A stretch of DNA of 64,000 nucleotides, taken from contig CANCPC010000004.1 of NCBI GenBank assembly GCA_947379965.1, positions 1 through 64,000 on the forward strand, in the 5' to 3' direction. The notes below the pieces were generated by a model, which was given only the letters and a program-made list of their open reading frames with translations, was not told the origin of the DNA and did not search any database. The position numbers and the translations under genes are program-made. Of the stretch, positions 39,970 to 50,472 are shown in pieces. Position 1 is the first letter of the stretch. Each line of letters opens with the position of its first letter. Source of the stretch: Flavobacteriaceae bacterium (GTDB lineage Bacteria > Bacteroidota > Bacteroidia > Flavobacteriales > Flavobacteriaceae).

Positions 39970-40025
39970 CATTAAGAAATTAAGAAAATTAAGTTTTACC
40001 TTTAATGAAACTTAATTTCTTAATG
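39970..40025. repeat. Perfect 15-bp inverted repeat between convergent genes
   Basis: CATTAAGAAATTAAG (39970-39984) / CTTAATTTCTTAATG (40011-40025). Confidence 0.85.
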
Positions 40026-40111
40026 TTTTAAGAGAAAAAATATTTATGTCTGATATTGCTTCGTACCTAGCGGCGCCTCTCGCAATTAAACGAATAACCG
40101 ATTAAACTTTT

Positions 40112-40585
40112 CTACTGATGATGATACGGTTCATTTTTCAAAATCGTGAATCCGCGGTACAATTGTTCGATAAAAAATAAGCGAACCATTTGGTGCGAAA
40201 AGGTCATTAACGAAAGTGATATTTTTCCTTGTGCTTTGGCATAAACAGCCTCCGAAAACCCGTAAGGTCCGCCAATAACGAAAACCAAAGTTTTTACGCC
40301 CGAATTCATTTTCTTCTGCAATTCCTCTGAAAATGCTACACTCGAAAAGGTTTTTCCGTTTTCGTCCAATAAAATAAGTTGGTCGGTTGGCATTATTTTT
40401 GCCAAAATCAATTCGCCTTCTTTCTCCTTTTGCTGACTTTCCGATAAGTTTTTTACGTTCTTAATGTCTGGAATAATCTCTAAATCGAACTTGATATAGA
40501 AAGACAAACGTTTTTGAAATTCATCAATTAAGGATTGAAGATTTTTATTATCGGTTTTGCCAATGGCAATCAGTTTAATGTTCAT
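40112..40585 (-). CDS. rlmH: 23S rRNA (pseudouridine1915-N3)-methyltransferase
   Basis: LDENGKTFSS, FVIGGPYGFSEAVYAKA, SLMTFSHQMVRLFFIEQLYRGFTILKNEPYHH. Confidence 0.97.
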   Translation of the reverse strand: MNIKLIAIGKTDNKNLQSLIDEFQKRLSFYIKFDLEIIPDIKNVKNLSESQQKEKEGELILAKIMPTDQLILLDENGKTFSSVAFSEELQKKMNSGVKTLVFVIGGPYGFSEAVYAKAQGKISLSLMTFSHQMVRLFFIEQLYRGFTILKNEPYHHQ

Positions 40586-40610
40586 TGATTAATAATAATA
40601 ATTTGGTAGG

Positions 40611-40618
40611 CAAAGGTA
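40611..40618 (-). promoter_or_regulatory. -7 element upstream of rlmH
   Basis: Minus strand TACCTTTG. Confidence 0.45.
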
Positions 40619-40749
40619 AGAAAGTTTGAAACTTTAAATGAAATCAATTTTAATTCCGTTTTTTTAATACAACACATTTTGCCTCTTTAAATTGGTTAAA
40701 CATCTTGCTTTTTTTATGATTTGCTTTCAATTGTATTAACTTCATTAAC

Positions 40750-42750
40750 CTAATAACAAATGCTTAGATACTGAAAAGACTTGTAATTAGCATCCAAAAA
40801 AGGTATAATGCTTGTGTCTATCCAATTGAATTCATCATTTTTCTTTTTGTTTTTAATGCGTCCTTTCCTTATATTCCATATATCTTTAAAAAAGGCATCA
40901 GGATAGAAATTCGAATAAATACTTTTATGAGTATTTCCTATTAGTTCTTTTCTGATATATTCAGATTTTTCACATTAGATATCTTTAACATTATTTATAA
41001 TTCCTTTTTCATTTGTGACAGCAATATTGACACTTTGATCCAGTGCAAGTTTATAATCTTCTAGCTCTTTCATGTTTTTATGAAGGGCAATTTGCGTTTC
41101 TTTTCGATCATTAATATCTTGAAAACTTCCATTTATTCGGGTTGGATTCCCGTTTATAAATTCGGTTTCACCTATGATTTTTACCCATAAATCATTCCCT
41201 TTAGCTGTTCTGATTTTTAATTCTAATTCCCATTTTTGTTCCGTCTGAATTCCTTTTTTAATAATATCTAAAATTTCGTTTCGTCTTTCTTCAAGATTAA
41301 AAAAGGAGATGGCATTATCAAGATCTATTTCAAAATCATCCGCTACTTCTAGAATTTCCTTTGTTATTTTAGATAAATTTAAGGTGTAATTTTTTAAATT
41401 TAATTCCAATGCACCTAAACGAGCTATGGAATTGACTTTTGACAATAAATCTTCTAATTCCTTTTTATGAGAAATATCGCGAATAGAATATTGAACCGCA
41501 GGTTCTCCATCATAATTAATTACTAGGGCTTGGCTTTCTACATAAACGATAGTTCGATCATGGGCAATTAATTTTAATTCAATACTAGGCATAAATTCCC
41601 CAATTTTCACTAGTGTTTTTATTCTCTCTAACGTTGTAAAATAACTATCCGGATGAACCCAATCATAAATGGGTTTTCCTAATAAATCTTCAATTGTGTC
41701 CACTTTTAAAGTTTTTACCCCCGATGGATTTACATAGATTATTTTTCCATCTCTTTGTACAACAATCGTTTCTGGCGACCATTCTACAAGAGATCGATAA
41801 CGATCTTCACTTTCTCGAAGTTTTATCTCGGCTAGTTTTCTTTCGGTTATATCCTCGTGAATACCTGACATCATTAGCATGTTTCCGTCATCATCCCATT
41901 CATTGACTTTCCCTCTGTCGAGTACCCAAACCCAATGACCGTTTTTGTGTTTCATACGCGACTCGCATTCATAATAATCTACTTCACCATTGAAATACTT
42001 TTGAAGTAATAAGTCTGATTTTTTTTTATCCTCAGGATGAGTGAACTTTTTAGCAGTAACCATATTTATTGGCGAAATTTCATCTAGTGTATATCCAATT
42101 ATATTTGCCCATCGCTCATTATAAATGGTTTTTCCGGTTTGTATGTTATGTCCCCAAATACCGGAATTGCTAACTTCTAATAGTATATCGAGTCTTTGTT
42201 GTTTTTTGATTAATGCATTATAAACAGATGCTAATTCCTCCGTTTTTCTTGCTTTTTCTTCATTTTCATAAGCAAGTATAAAGTTAGCATTAGCTAATTC
42301 TTCTGCTCTTTTTCTTTTTTCTTTATTTTGAAAAGAAAGTTGCGAATTGGCAATTGCTAATTTCTTTGAGGTTTTTTCTTTCTCCTCATTTTGAAAAGAA
42401 AGTAGTGCATTAGTGGCAATTAATTCCTTTGCTTTTTTTTCTTTTTCTTTATTTTGAAAAGAAAGTTGTCGGTTGGCAAGAATTAATTCAGTTGCTATTT
42501 TTTCTTTCTCTTCATTTTGAAAAGCAAGTTCTTGAATCATTAATTCTAATTCAATCAAAATTACTTGATGTTCACTTATAAGTCTTTGTATTTCTGATTC
42601 TTGAGAATCATAATTGGAGTTTATATTGGCTTTCTCATTTTTGTAATTTTGAAGATCTTTTTTATATAAGTCTACAACAATATGCTGTTTTTTATGCAAA
42701 TTATTAAGCTCTTTTATAAGCTCTTCTTTGCTTTTGTCAAGTTTTTTCAT
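40750..42750 (-). pseudogene. Multi-PAS sensor protein, broken by TAA at 40975-40977 and lacking a kinase domain
   Basis: Coiled coil plus PAS/PAC domains; readthrough of the stop gives 74 further codons of PAS sequence ending at TAG 40750. Confidence 0.8.
42214..42528 (-). repeat. About five tandem 63-bp (21-aa) coiled-coil repeats inside the sensor gene
   Basis: LAFQNEEKEKIATELILANRQ / LSFQNKEKEKKAKELIATNAL / LSFQNEEKEKTSKKLAIANSQ / LSFQNKEKRKRAEELANANFI / LAYENEEKARKTEELASVYNA. Confidence 0.9.
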
Positions 42751-43032
42751 CCATTAGTAGTATAAAAGTAGGTTATTGATAAGGGGGCTTAATATCCTTC
42801 TAAAGATACGTAAAACCCTCAATTACAATTGCTTTTTCTTTCTTTTTAACAAAAAAATGAATTTTGTTTAGGTTCTGCTTTTGTTCATTTATACAGAAAT
42901 AGTTATAAAGTGACTATCAATTTCTGATTAAAATTTTAATTAGAATCAGAAATTTTTGAAGTAGATAATTAATTTGTGAATTTGTGATTAACTTTTAGGG
43001 TGGTCTAAAAGAGTTCTCAAAAATAAAGGAAG

Positions 43033-44073
43033 TTATTCTGGAATTTGCTGGCTTAAACAATGTAAGGTGCCAAAGCCCCAAATAATATCTATGGCGCTAA
43101 TACCAATAATTTCTCTGTCAGGAAAACAATCGGAAATTATGTTCAACGCCTTTCTGTCATTGGCGTCGTTGAAAGTAGGTACCAATACACAACGATTCAA
43201 AATCAAGAAATTAGCATAACTTGCCGGCAGTCGCAATCCATCAAAATCGATGCGTTTTGGCATTGGCAAAGTCACTATTTTTGGCGATTTCCCGTTTTCT
43301 AATTGGGCATTTTGCAAGCGTTTTAAGTTGTCTTGTAAAGGCTTATAATTGTTGTCTTTAGGATCTGTTTCTACTATGGTAATAATGGTATCTTCATTTA
43401 CAAATCGACATAAATCATCAATATGTCCGTGTGTATCGTCTCCTTCAATTCCGTCGCCAAGCCAAATCACGTTAGTAATTCCTAGATATTCTTTAAAAAC
43501 AGCTTCGTAATCGGCTTTGGTAAAATTCGGATTTCGAACCTGAATATCCGGATGCATTAAGCATTCTTCCGAAGTTAGTAAAGTTCCTTTTCCGTTCGAA
43601 TCGATGGCGCCACCTTCAACAATTACGGGTTTTCCATTGTGTAAAACTTGGGTTAAAGGAATATTTAGAAATTCGCCCACTTTAGATGGAACTAATTTAT
43701 CGAGTTGGATGTTTTTATATTTTGCCCAGCCGTTAAAATTAAAATTTAAGGCTTCACGTTTGGCACCGTTTTTAACAATAATCGGCCCCGAATCGCGCAT
43801 CCAACTTCGGTTGGTTTTATAAATTAAAAATGAAACATGGTTCATTTCAACCGTAGCTGTTTCGAGCATTTCGGTCACTTTTGCTTTTAGATTTTCATCG
43901 GCAACTACTAAAAAAACGGGCTCAAAAGTGGCTACTTTTTTTATAAATTCGACAAAAGCCCATTGAATCGCTTCGTATTTTCCTGGCCAATCTTTACCAT
44001 TATGCGGAAAACAAAGCAAAATCCCTTGTTGTTTTTCCCATTCGGCGGGGAATCGTCTTGTGTTTGCACTCAT
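43033..44073 (-). CDS. aguA: Agmatine deiminase
   Basis: RFPAEWEKQQGILLCFPH, RSWMRDSGPI, GDDTHGHIDDLCRF, FGTLHCLSQQIPE. Confidence 0.93.
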   Translation of the reverse strand: MSANTRRFPAEWEKQQGILLCFPHNGKDWPGKYEAIQWAFVEFIKKVATFEPVFLVVADENLKAKVTEMLETATVEMNHVSFLIYKTNRSWMRDSGPIIVKNGAKREALNFNFNGWAKYKNIQLDKLVPSKVGEFLNIPLTQVLHNGKPVIVEGGAIDSNGKGTLLTSEECLMHPDIQVRNPNFTKADYEAVFKEYLGITNVIWLGDGIEGDDTHGHIDDLCRFVNEDTIITIVETDPKDNNYKPLQDNLKRLQNAQLENGKSPKIVTLPMPKRIDFDGLRLPASYANFLILNRCVLVPTFNDANDRKALNIISDCFPDREIIGISAIDIIWGFGTLHCLSQQIPE

Positions 44074-44075
44074 AA

Positions 44076-44963
44076 TTAGTCGATGGCTCTTTTTGTAATA
44101 TCACCAAAAGCATCGATGCGTCGGTCTCTAAAAAACGGCCAATTCTGACGTACATTTTCTTGAAGATCTAAGTCGACTTCGGCAATTAGGATTTCCTCTT
44201 TGTCATGTGAGGCTTGCGCCAAAATTTCGCCTTGTGGTCCAGCAATAAACGAAGAACCCCAAAACTGAATTCCTTCAGTATTGGGTAAATATTTTTCTAA
44301 ACCAATGCGATTTGCAGCTGCAACATAAACGCCATTGGCAACAGCGTGACCTTTCATCACGTTCATCCAAGCGCCGTGTTGGTTTACGCCATATTCGTCT
44401 TTTTCTAATGGATGCCAACCAATTGCTGTTGGGTAAAACAGCACTTCGGCACCTTGCAAAGCGGTCAAGCGAGCTGCTTCTGGGTACCATTGATCCCAAC
44501 AAATTAACGTTCCTATTTTTCCTTTATTCGTAGGAAAAGCTTTGAAACCCAAATCGCCAGGTGTGAAATAGAATTTTTCGTAAAAATGAGGATCGTCCGG
44601 AATGTGCATTTTGCGGTATAATCCTGCTTCAGTCCCATCCGTATCAATGATATAAGCGCTATTGTGATAAATTCCCGCCATTCTTCTTTCGAAGAAAGGA
44701 ACAATAATTACTACGCCTAATTCTTTTGCCAAATTGCTAAATGCTACAAAAGAGGTACTATATAAAGGTTCAGCCAAAGCAAAATTGTCAACATCTTCAC
44801 TTTGACAAAAATAGTGGCTGCTGTACAATTCCGGTAACGAAATTACTTCGGCACCTTGAGTGGCAGCTTCACGAACCCAACTCAAACATTTCTTTAAGTT
44901 GTTTTCGGCAACGTCATTAAGATTCAATTGTATAACCGCAATTTTGTATTTATTCTTTGGCAT
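44076..44963 (-). CDS. aguB: N-carbamoylputrescine amidase
   Basis: Nitrilase fold: ISLPELYSSHYFCQ, GTLICWDQWYPEAARLTALQGAEVLFYPTAIGW; adjacent to aguA. Confidence 0.93.
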   Translation of the reverse strand: MPKNKYKIAVIQLNLNDVAENNLKKCLSWVREAATQGAEVISLPELYSSHYFCQSEDVDNFALAEPLYSTSFVAFSNLAKELGVVIIVPFFERRMAGIYHNSAYIIDTDGTEAGLYRKMHIPDDPHFYEKFYFTPGDLGFKAFPTNKGKIGTLICWDQWYPEAARLTALQGAEVLFYPTAIGWHPLEKDEYGVNQHGAWMNVMKGHAVANGVYVAAANRIGLEKYLPNTEGIQFWGSSFIAGPQGEILAQASHDKEEILIAEVDLDLQENVRQNWPFFRDRRIDAFGDITKRAID

Positions 44964-45058
44964 AAGGCAAAATTTAGATTGCAAAAATAGGAATTTTTAT
45001 AAAGAGTTGAAGAATGTGAATTGGAAAAGTTTGAACTTAAAAAATATTGTTTTGGAAT

Positions 45059-45084
45059 AAAAAAGCACCAATCTTTCGACTAGT
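45059..45084. repeat. 26-bp direct repeat, copy 1 (truncated copy of clpB terminator)
   Basis: AAAAAAGCACCAATCTTTCGACTAGT, identical to 46057-46082. Confidence 0.93.
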
Positions 45085-45194
45085 AATTTCTGTCACCTTT
45101 TATAAAGTTAAAACATGTGAAAAGGTCATTTAATTTATAGCTATTTTTTTTCTTGAGTTTACTAGTGTGATGTTCATTTGAGTATTTAATTTGT

Positions 45195-45875
45195 TTACTC
45201 AATATTGTTTGTTATATAACCATTTTCAAGGTCTACCAAGTTAAGTTTAATAAAATCTTGAAGGTGTTTTGAGTTTAAATGGTCACAGAAGGACTGTTCG
45301 TCTTTAAAACATTCCCAAACAATTATTTTTGTCAGGTCATCTCTTACTTGTTTAATGTCAAACGAAATAGTTCCACTTTCTAGAAGGGTTTGACTTCTTA
45401 GTTTTTTAAGTTCAGAAATTACTAAATCAGTTTTTGTAGTGTCTTTAATTTTAAAAATCCCTGTTGAATAAAAATATTCTACTGTTTTTATGGACTCAAT
45501 TAAGTCCCAAAGGTTACCATATAAATCTTCAAAAACGGCCACAGTTCCATAGTCTTCAATACTTGGTTCTCTAATTATTTTTATATTATTGTCAAGCAAG
45601 TTTTGATAGTCTCTTTTAAAATTGTCAGTATTTAAAAAAAGGAAAACTCTTCCGCCTGTTTGGTTCCCAATTCGGCTTTTTTGCTCTGCATTTGAGGCTT
45701 TGGCTAATAATAATGAACACTCATTGGCGCCTTTTGGTCTAACTAAAACCCAACGTTTTGTGTCTGAAAGTTCTGTATCTTCAATTAAAGTGAAATGTAG
45801 TTTCTGGGTATAAAATTCGATTGCTTTGTCGTAATCATCAATAACAATTGCAATATGTGTCAAATTCTGTTTCAT
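45195..45875 (-). CDS. VOC family protein fused to an antibiotic-biosynthesis-monooxygenase-like (ABM) domain
   Basis: THIAIVIDDYDKAIEFYTQKLHFTLIEDTEL VOC domain; C-terminal FKDEQSFCDHLNSKHLQDFIKL ABM-like. Confidence 0.8.
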   Translation of the reverse strand: MKQNLTHIAIVIDDYDKAIEFYTQKLHFTLIEDTELSDTKRWVLVRPKGANECSLLLAKASNAEQKSRIGNQTGGRVFLFLNTDNFKRDYQNLLDNNIKIIREPSIEDYGTVAVFEDLYGNLWDLIESIKTVEYFYSTGIFKIKDTTKTDLVISELKKLRSQTLLESGTISFDIKQVRDDLTKIIVWECFKDEQSFCDHLNSKHLQDFIKLNLVDLENGYITNNIE

Positions 45876-46055
45876 TTTTAATAAGCCGTTTTTGTAATGA
45901 TTGTCAAATATCTATATTATAATCATACAAATTTAGGAAAATCGAGAGGATTGGGTTGGTGCTAGTGAGTTTTAATTTTCATAGGAGCTCAGTGAACTTT
46001 GTTTCTGCTTACAGCGGGAGGGAAGTGGATAGAAAACCAATCATTCTGCTGCTAT

Positions 46056-46086
46056 AAAAAAAGCACCAATCTTTCGACTAGTGCTT
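46056..46086 (-). terminator. clpB-side terminator with GAAA loop; contains direct-repeat copy 2
   Basis: Minus strand AAGCACTAGTC-GAAA-GATTGGTGCTTTTTTT. Confidence 0.8.
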
Positions 46087-46094
46087 GTTTTTAG

Positions 46095-46182
46095 GTCATT
46101 GTGAGCGATAGCGCGGCAATTGCATTAAGTTGCTCAACTTGTTTGCTCTTGTTAGTGTGATTGCTTCGTTCCTTGCAATGAC
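46095..46182. repeat. Dispersed-type palindromic repeat (GTCATTG...CAATGAC)
   Basis: GTCATTGTGAGCGATAGCGCGGCAAT ... ATTGCTTCGTTCCTTGCAATGAC, ends 2 bp from the clpB stop. Confidence 0.7.
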
Positions 46183-46184
46183 AA

Positions 46185-48791
46185 TTAATGAACCAATTCA
46201 CTTTGATTTCTGAATACCAATTTCCCGTCGAAGGCGTCAATCAAAACGATGCTATCGGTGGTGATGGTTCCTGCCAAAATCTCTTTTGAGAGTTGGTTCA
46301 AAACGTCTCTTTGTATCACTCGTTTTACGGGTCTGGCGCCAAATTGCGGATCGTAACCTTTCTCGGTTAAATAGGCAATGGCTTCCGGAGTGGCGTCCAT
46401 GGTGATACCTTGTTGCGCGAGCATTTTGGTCACGGATTTCAGTTGTAAGCCTACAATTTGCGCAATATTTGCGTTGGTAAGCGGCGTAAACATTACAATT
46501 TCATCAATACGATTGATAAATTCTGGACGAACGGTTTGTTTCAATAATCCCAAAACTTCCACTTTTGCGGCTTCGGTTGTGGCCTCGATACTGCCTTTGA
46601 GATTGTCGAATTTCTCCTGAATAATCTGGCTTCCCATATTCGAAGTCATGATGATAATTGTATTTTTAAAATCGGCTAATCGTCCTTTATTGTCCGTCAA
46701 TCTTCCTTCGTCTAAAACTTGCAACAGGATATTAAAAGTGTCGGGATGCGCTTTTTCGATCTCGTCCAACAATATCACGGAATAGGGTTTTCTACGCACG
46801 GCTTCGGTCAATTGTCCGCCTTCGTCATAGCCTACATATCCTGGAGGCGCACCTACGAGGCGGCTCACGCTATGGCGTTCTTGGTATTCGCTCATGTCGA
46901 TTCGGGTCATGGCGTTTTCATCATCGAATAAATATTCGGCTAAGGCTTTGGCTAATTCGGTTTTTCCCACACCGGTTGTTCCAAGAAAAAGGAAGGTTCC
47001 CACAGGTTTTTTCATGTCCTGTAATCCGGCGCGGCTTCTACGAACGGCGTCGCTCACGGCTTCAATGGCTTCTTCCTGACCTACAACTCTACGGTGCAAT
47101 TCGTCTTCGAGTTTCAAAAGTTTTTCTCTTTCGCCCTGCAGCATTTTTGTCACGGGAATTCCAGTCCATTTGGCGACTACTTCGGCAATATCTTCGCGGG
47201 TGACTTCTTCTTTTATCAAAGATTTTCCATCTGTTTGATCTTCTACCAATTGTTTTTGTAAAGTATCCAATCGCTCTTGGGCTTCTTTAATTTTTCCGTA
47301 ACGAATTTCGGCTACTTTTCCGTAATCGCCATCGCGTTCGGCACGTTCGGCTTCGTATTTGAAATCCTCGATTTCAGTTTTTACGTTTTGAATGGTATCG
47401 ACAACGTCTTTCTCTGATTTCCATTTGGAATATATTTTGTTACGATCGTCTTTTAGGTTGGCCAAATCCATGCCTAAAATTTTAAGTTTGCTTTCGTCTT
47501 TTTCGCGTTTAATGGCAGCAATTTCGATTTCCAGTTGCATGACTTTTCGATCTAAAACGTCCAATTCTTCGGGTTTCGAATTAATTTCCATTCGGATTTT
47601 CGAAGCCGCTTCGTCCATTAAATCAATGGCTTTATCCGGCAAGAAACGATTGGTGATATACCGTTGTGACAATTCGACAGCCGCAATAATAGCGTCGTCT
47701 TTTATCTGAACTTTATGATGGGTTTCATATTTTTCCTTGATTCCACGAAGAATCGAAATCGCACTTTCGGTATCGGGTTCTTCGATAATTATTTTTTGAA
47801 AACGACGTTCGAGAGCTTTGTCTTTCTCGAAATATTTTTGATATTCGTCCAAAGTGGTTGCACCGATGGCTCGCAATTCGCCACGAGCCAAAGCTGGTTT
47901 CAGGATATTTGCCGCATCCATCGCACCTTCGCCACCACCAGCGCCTACGAGCGTGTGAATTTCGTCTATGAAAAGCACAATATCACCTTCGGCAGCAGTG
48001 ACTTCTTTCACGACCGATTTTAGACGTTCTTCGAATTCGCCTTTGTATTTTGCTCCGGCAATCAAAGCGCCCATATCCAATGAAAAGACGATTTTGTCTT
48101 TCAGATTATCCGGTACATCGCCATCCACGATTCGGTGTGCTAAACCTTCGGCAATGGCCGTTTTACCCACTCCGGGTTCTCCCACAAGCATCGGATTGTT
48201 TTTGGTTCTACGCGTCAAAATTTGTAAAACCCGACGAATTTCTTCGTCACGCCCAATAACGGGATCTAGTTTTCCTGCTCGTGCTAATTCGTTCAGGTTT
48301 TTGGCATATTTATTCAAGGAATTATAGGTTTCCTCCGCTGATGCCGAAGTTACTCTTTCGCCTTTTCGAAGTTCATCAATGGCGGCTTTCAATCCTTTTT
48401 CGGTAACGCCTTGGTCTTTTAAAATTTGCGCCACTTTACTTTTCGACGCAAATATGGCCAAGATTAAATGCTCAATCGAAACGAATTCGTCGTTCATTTT
48501 CTTAGCGATAATTTCCGATTCGTTAAGGGTTGTGTTTGCTGATCTGGAAAGCATAATTTCGCCGCCGCTCACTTTCGGGAAGCTTTGAATAGTGCTGTCT
48601 AAAATTTGTTGAAACAACGGAACATTTACATTTAGTTTTTTCAGAATAAAAGGAGCTACATTTTCATCGACTTCAAAAATTGCCTTAAAAATGTGTTCGT
48701 TTTCTATTTGTTGTTGTCCAAAACTCTGCGCCAATTGCTGCGATAGCTGAATGGCTTCTTGCGATTTGATAGTAAATTTATTGATGTTCAT
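46185..48791 (-). CDS. clpB: ATP-dependent chaperone ClpB
   Basis: Two AAA modules ([34 protein letters not shown]), middle coiled coil. Confidence 0.98.
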   Translation of the reverse strand: MNINKFTIKSQEAIQLSQQLAQSFGQQQIENEHIFKAIFEVDENVAPFILKKLNVNVPLFQQILDSTIQSFPKVSGGEIMLSRSANTTLNESEIIAKKMNDEFVSIEHLILAIFASKSKVAQILKDQGVTEKGLKAAIDELRKGERVTSASAEETYNSLNKYAKNLNELARAGKLDPVIGRDEEIRRVLQILTRRTKNNPMLVGEPGVGKTAIAEGLAHRIVDGDVPDNLKDKIVFSLDMGALIAGAKYKGEFEERLKSVVKEVTAAEGDIVLFIDEIHTLVGAGGGEGAMDAANILKPALARGELRAIGATTLDEYQKYFEKDKALERRFQKIIIEEPDTESAISILRGIKEKYETHHKVQIKDDAIIAAVELSQRYITNRFLPDKAIDLMDEAASKIRMEINSKPEELDVLDRKVMQLEIEIAAIKREKDESKLKILGMDLANLKDDRNKIYSKWKSEKDVVDTIQNVKTEIEDFKYEAERAERDGDYGKVAEIRYGKIKEAQERLDTLQKQLVEDQTDGKSLIKEEVTREDIAEVVAKWTGIPVTKMLQGEREKLLKLEDELHRRVVGQEEAIEAVSDAVRRSRAGLQDMKKPVGTFLFLGTTGVGKTELAKALAEYLFDDENAMTRIDMSEYQERHSVSRLVGAPPGYVGYDEGGQLTEAVRRKPYSVILLDEIEKAHPDTFNILLQVLDEGRLTDNKGRLADFKNTIIIMTSNMGSQIIQEKFDNLKGSIEATTEAAKVEVLGLLKQTVRPEFINRIDEIVMFTPLTNANIAQIVGLQLKSVTKMLAQQGITMDATPEAIAYLTEKGYDPQFGARPVKRVIQRDVLNQLSKEILAGTITTDSIVLIDAFDGKLVFRNQSELVH

Positions 48792-49008
48792 TTTACTTAT
48801 AGTTTAAAGTTGAATGTAAGTTTCTAAGTTTTTGTAATAATATAACAAATGGCATTCCACAGTTAAAGTTACGACAAAATGACTGATTATATAGGAATTT
48901 TTCGATTAATAATTTAAGGTATTTTACTTGTAAATAACTAGTTATTAGATATATTTTTAAAGAGTATAACCTTTGTAAATGTTTTAAATTTTGATAAAGG
49001 TTATAGAA

Positions 49009-49057
49009 AAAAAGAGCCACGAATTCTCGAATTATTTAAAATTCGAGAATTCGTGGC
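49009..49057 (-). terminator. Perfect 17-bp inverted repeat with T-tract after argH (GCCACGAATT-type element)
   Basis: GCCACGAATTCTCGAAT-tatttaaa-ATTCGAGAATTCGTGGC; minus strand followed by TCTTTTTTTCT. Confidence 0.85.
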
Positions 49058-49087
49058 GATAAGATAGAGTCAAAAATGAATTTTCTT

Positions 49088-50368
49088 TTAGAAAGAATCT
49101 CTCATCTTCCTCTTTATTTCTTCCAAACACAAATTATTAATACTTCCTTCGTGGGTATGTTTGGTCTCTTTTGGCGATTGGAAAGTACCGTTTTCCAATT
49201 GTTCGGCAACAGCTTTGTAGGCGTCTCTAAAAGGAATTCCCGCAACTACCATTTCGTTTAAAGTATCAACTGTAAAGAGGTAATTGTATTTCGGATCGTC
49301 CAGAATATAGTCTTTTACTTTGATGTCTTTTATAGAGAAAATAGCAATATCCAAACAGGCTTTTAGGTTTTGAATCGCAGGAAATAAACCTTCTTTCAAC
49401 AATTGTAAATCCCTGTGATAACCGCTTGGTAAGTTGTTCGTAATTAGTGTAATTTCATAAGGCAACGCTTGAATCTTGTTGCATTTTCCACGAATTAATT
49501 CAAAAACATCAGGGTTTTTCTTGTGGGGCATAATGCTAGATCCTGTTGTAAGATGCGCTGGCAAACTGATAAAATCAAAATTCTGACTCATATACAAACA
49601 CACATCCATAGAAAATTTAGCCAAAGTTGCAGCAACGCTACTCATTGCAAAAGCCACTGTTTTTTCTGATTTTCCACGGCTCATTTGCGCCGCAACCGAA
49701 TTGTATTTTAAGGTTTCAAAGCCTAATTCTTTGGTTGTAAAAGTTCTATTGATAGGAAATGAACTTCCGTAACCCGCAGCGGAACCTAATGGATTTTGAT
49801 CCACAATTTTCAAAGCGGCATTCAGCATGGTAATATCGTCAATCAGGGTTTCAGCATAAGCAGAAAACCACATTCCGAAAGAAGACGGCATCGCAATTTG
49901 CAAATGCGTATAACCTGGTAACAACACATTTTGGTGTTCTTCGGCAGATTCCATTAGCAAGTCAAAAAGAGTTTGAACTTGCACTTTAAATTCTTTTACA
50001 ACGTCTTTTAAATATAAATTAACGTCGACTAAAACTTGGTCGTTACGAGAACGAGCGGTGTGGATTTTCTTTCCGGCATCGCCTAGTTTTATAGTCAATA
50101 AATATTCTATTTTAGAATGAACATCTTCAAAACTATCTTCGATTTCGAAATCGCCTTTTTCAGCATCAATAATGATATCTTCTAAAGCGAGAACCAAAGA
50201 ATCAGTTTCTTCGTCTGTTAAAAGTCCTATTTGTCCCAACATTTTAGCATGTGCGATAGAACCCAAAGCATCGTATTTGGCTAGGACCAAGTCGAGTTCG
50301 CGGTCGTTTCCAACGGTGAAATGTTCGATTTGTTTATCTGTTGGTATTCCTTTTTCCCAAAGTTTCAT
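49088..50368 (-). CDS. argH: Argininosuccinate lyase
   Basis: ARSRNDQVLVDVNLYLKD, GYTHLQIAMPSS, LTTGSSIMPHKKNPD. Confidence 0.96.
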   Translation of the reverse strand: MKLWEKGIPTDKQIEHFTVGNDRELDLVLAKYDALGSIAHAKMLGQIGLLTDEETDSLVLALEDIIIDAEKGDFEIEDSFEDVHSKIEYLLTIKLGDAGKKIHTARSRNDQVLVDVNLYLKDVVKEFKVQVQTLFDLLMESAEEHQNVLLPGYTHLQIAMPSSFGMWFSAYAETLIDDITMLNAALKIVDQNPLGSAAGYGSSFPINRTFTTKELGFETLKYNSVAAQMSRGKSEKTVAFAMSSVAATLAKFSMDVCLYMSQNFDFISLPAHLTTGSSIMPHKKNPDVFELIRGKCNKIQALPYEITLITNNLPSGYHRDLQLLKEGLFPAIQNLKACLDIAIFSIKDIKVKDYILDDPKYNYLFTVDTLNEMVVAGIPFRDAYKAVAEQLENGTFQSPKETKHTHEGSINNLCLEEIKRKMRDSF

Positions 50369-50414
50369 AATTAGATTTTTTAGATTATTGGACTACATAG
50401 AATATTAGATTTTT

Positions 50415-50472
50415 AGACTTTCTAAGAAGTCTAAAAAAGTCTAAAATCTAAGAAGTCTTAAAAAAGAAGTCT
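50415..50472. repeat. AAGAAGTCT word cluster at the argE/argH junction
   Basis: AAGAAGTCT at 50424, 50450 and 50464 plus inverted TTAGACTT; overlaps 3' end of argE. Confidence 0.8.

Noticed and set aside
42214-42528. Tandem repeats as mobile element or CRISPR
   Set aside because: 63-bp units are in-frame coiled-coil coding repeats.
47968-48327. 119-aa plus-strand ORF and neighbours inside clpB
   Set aside because: Antisense shadow of a highly conserved gene.
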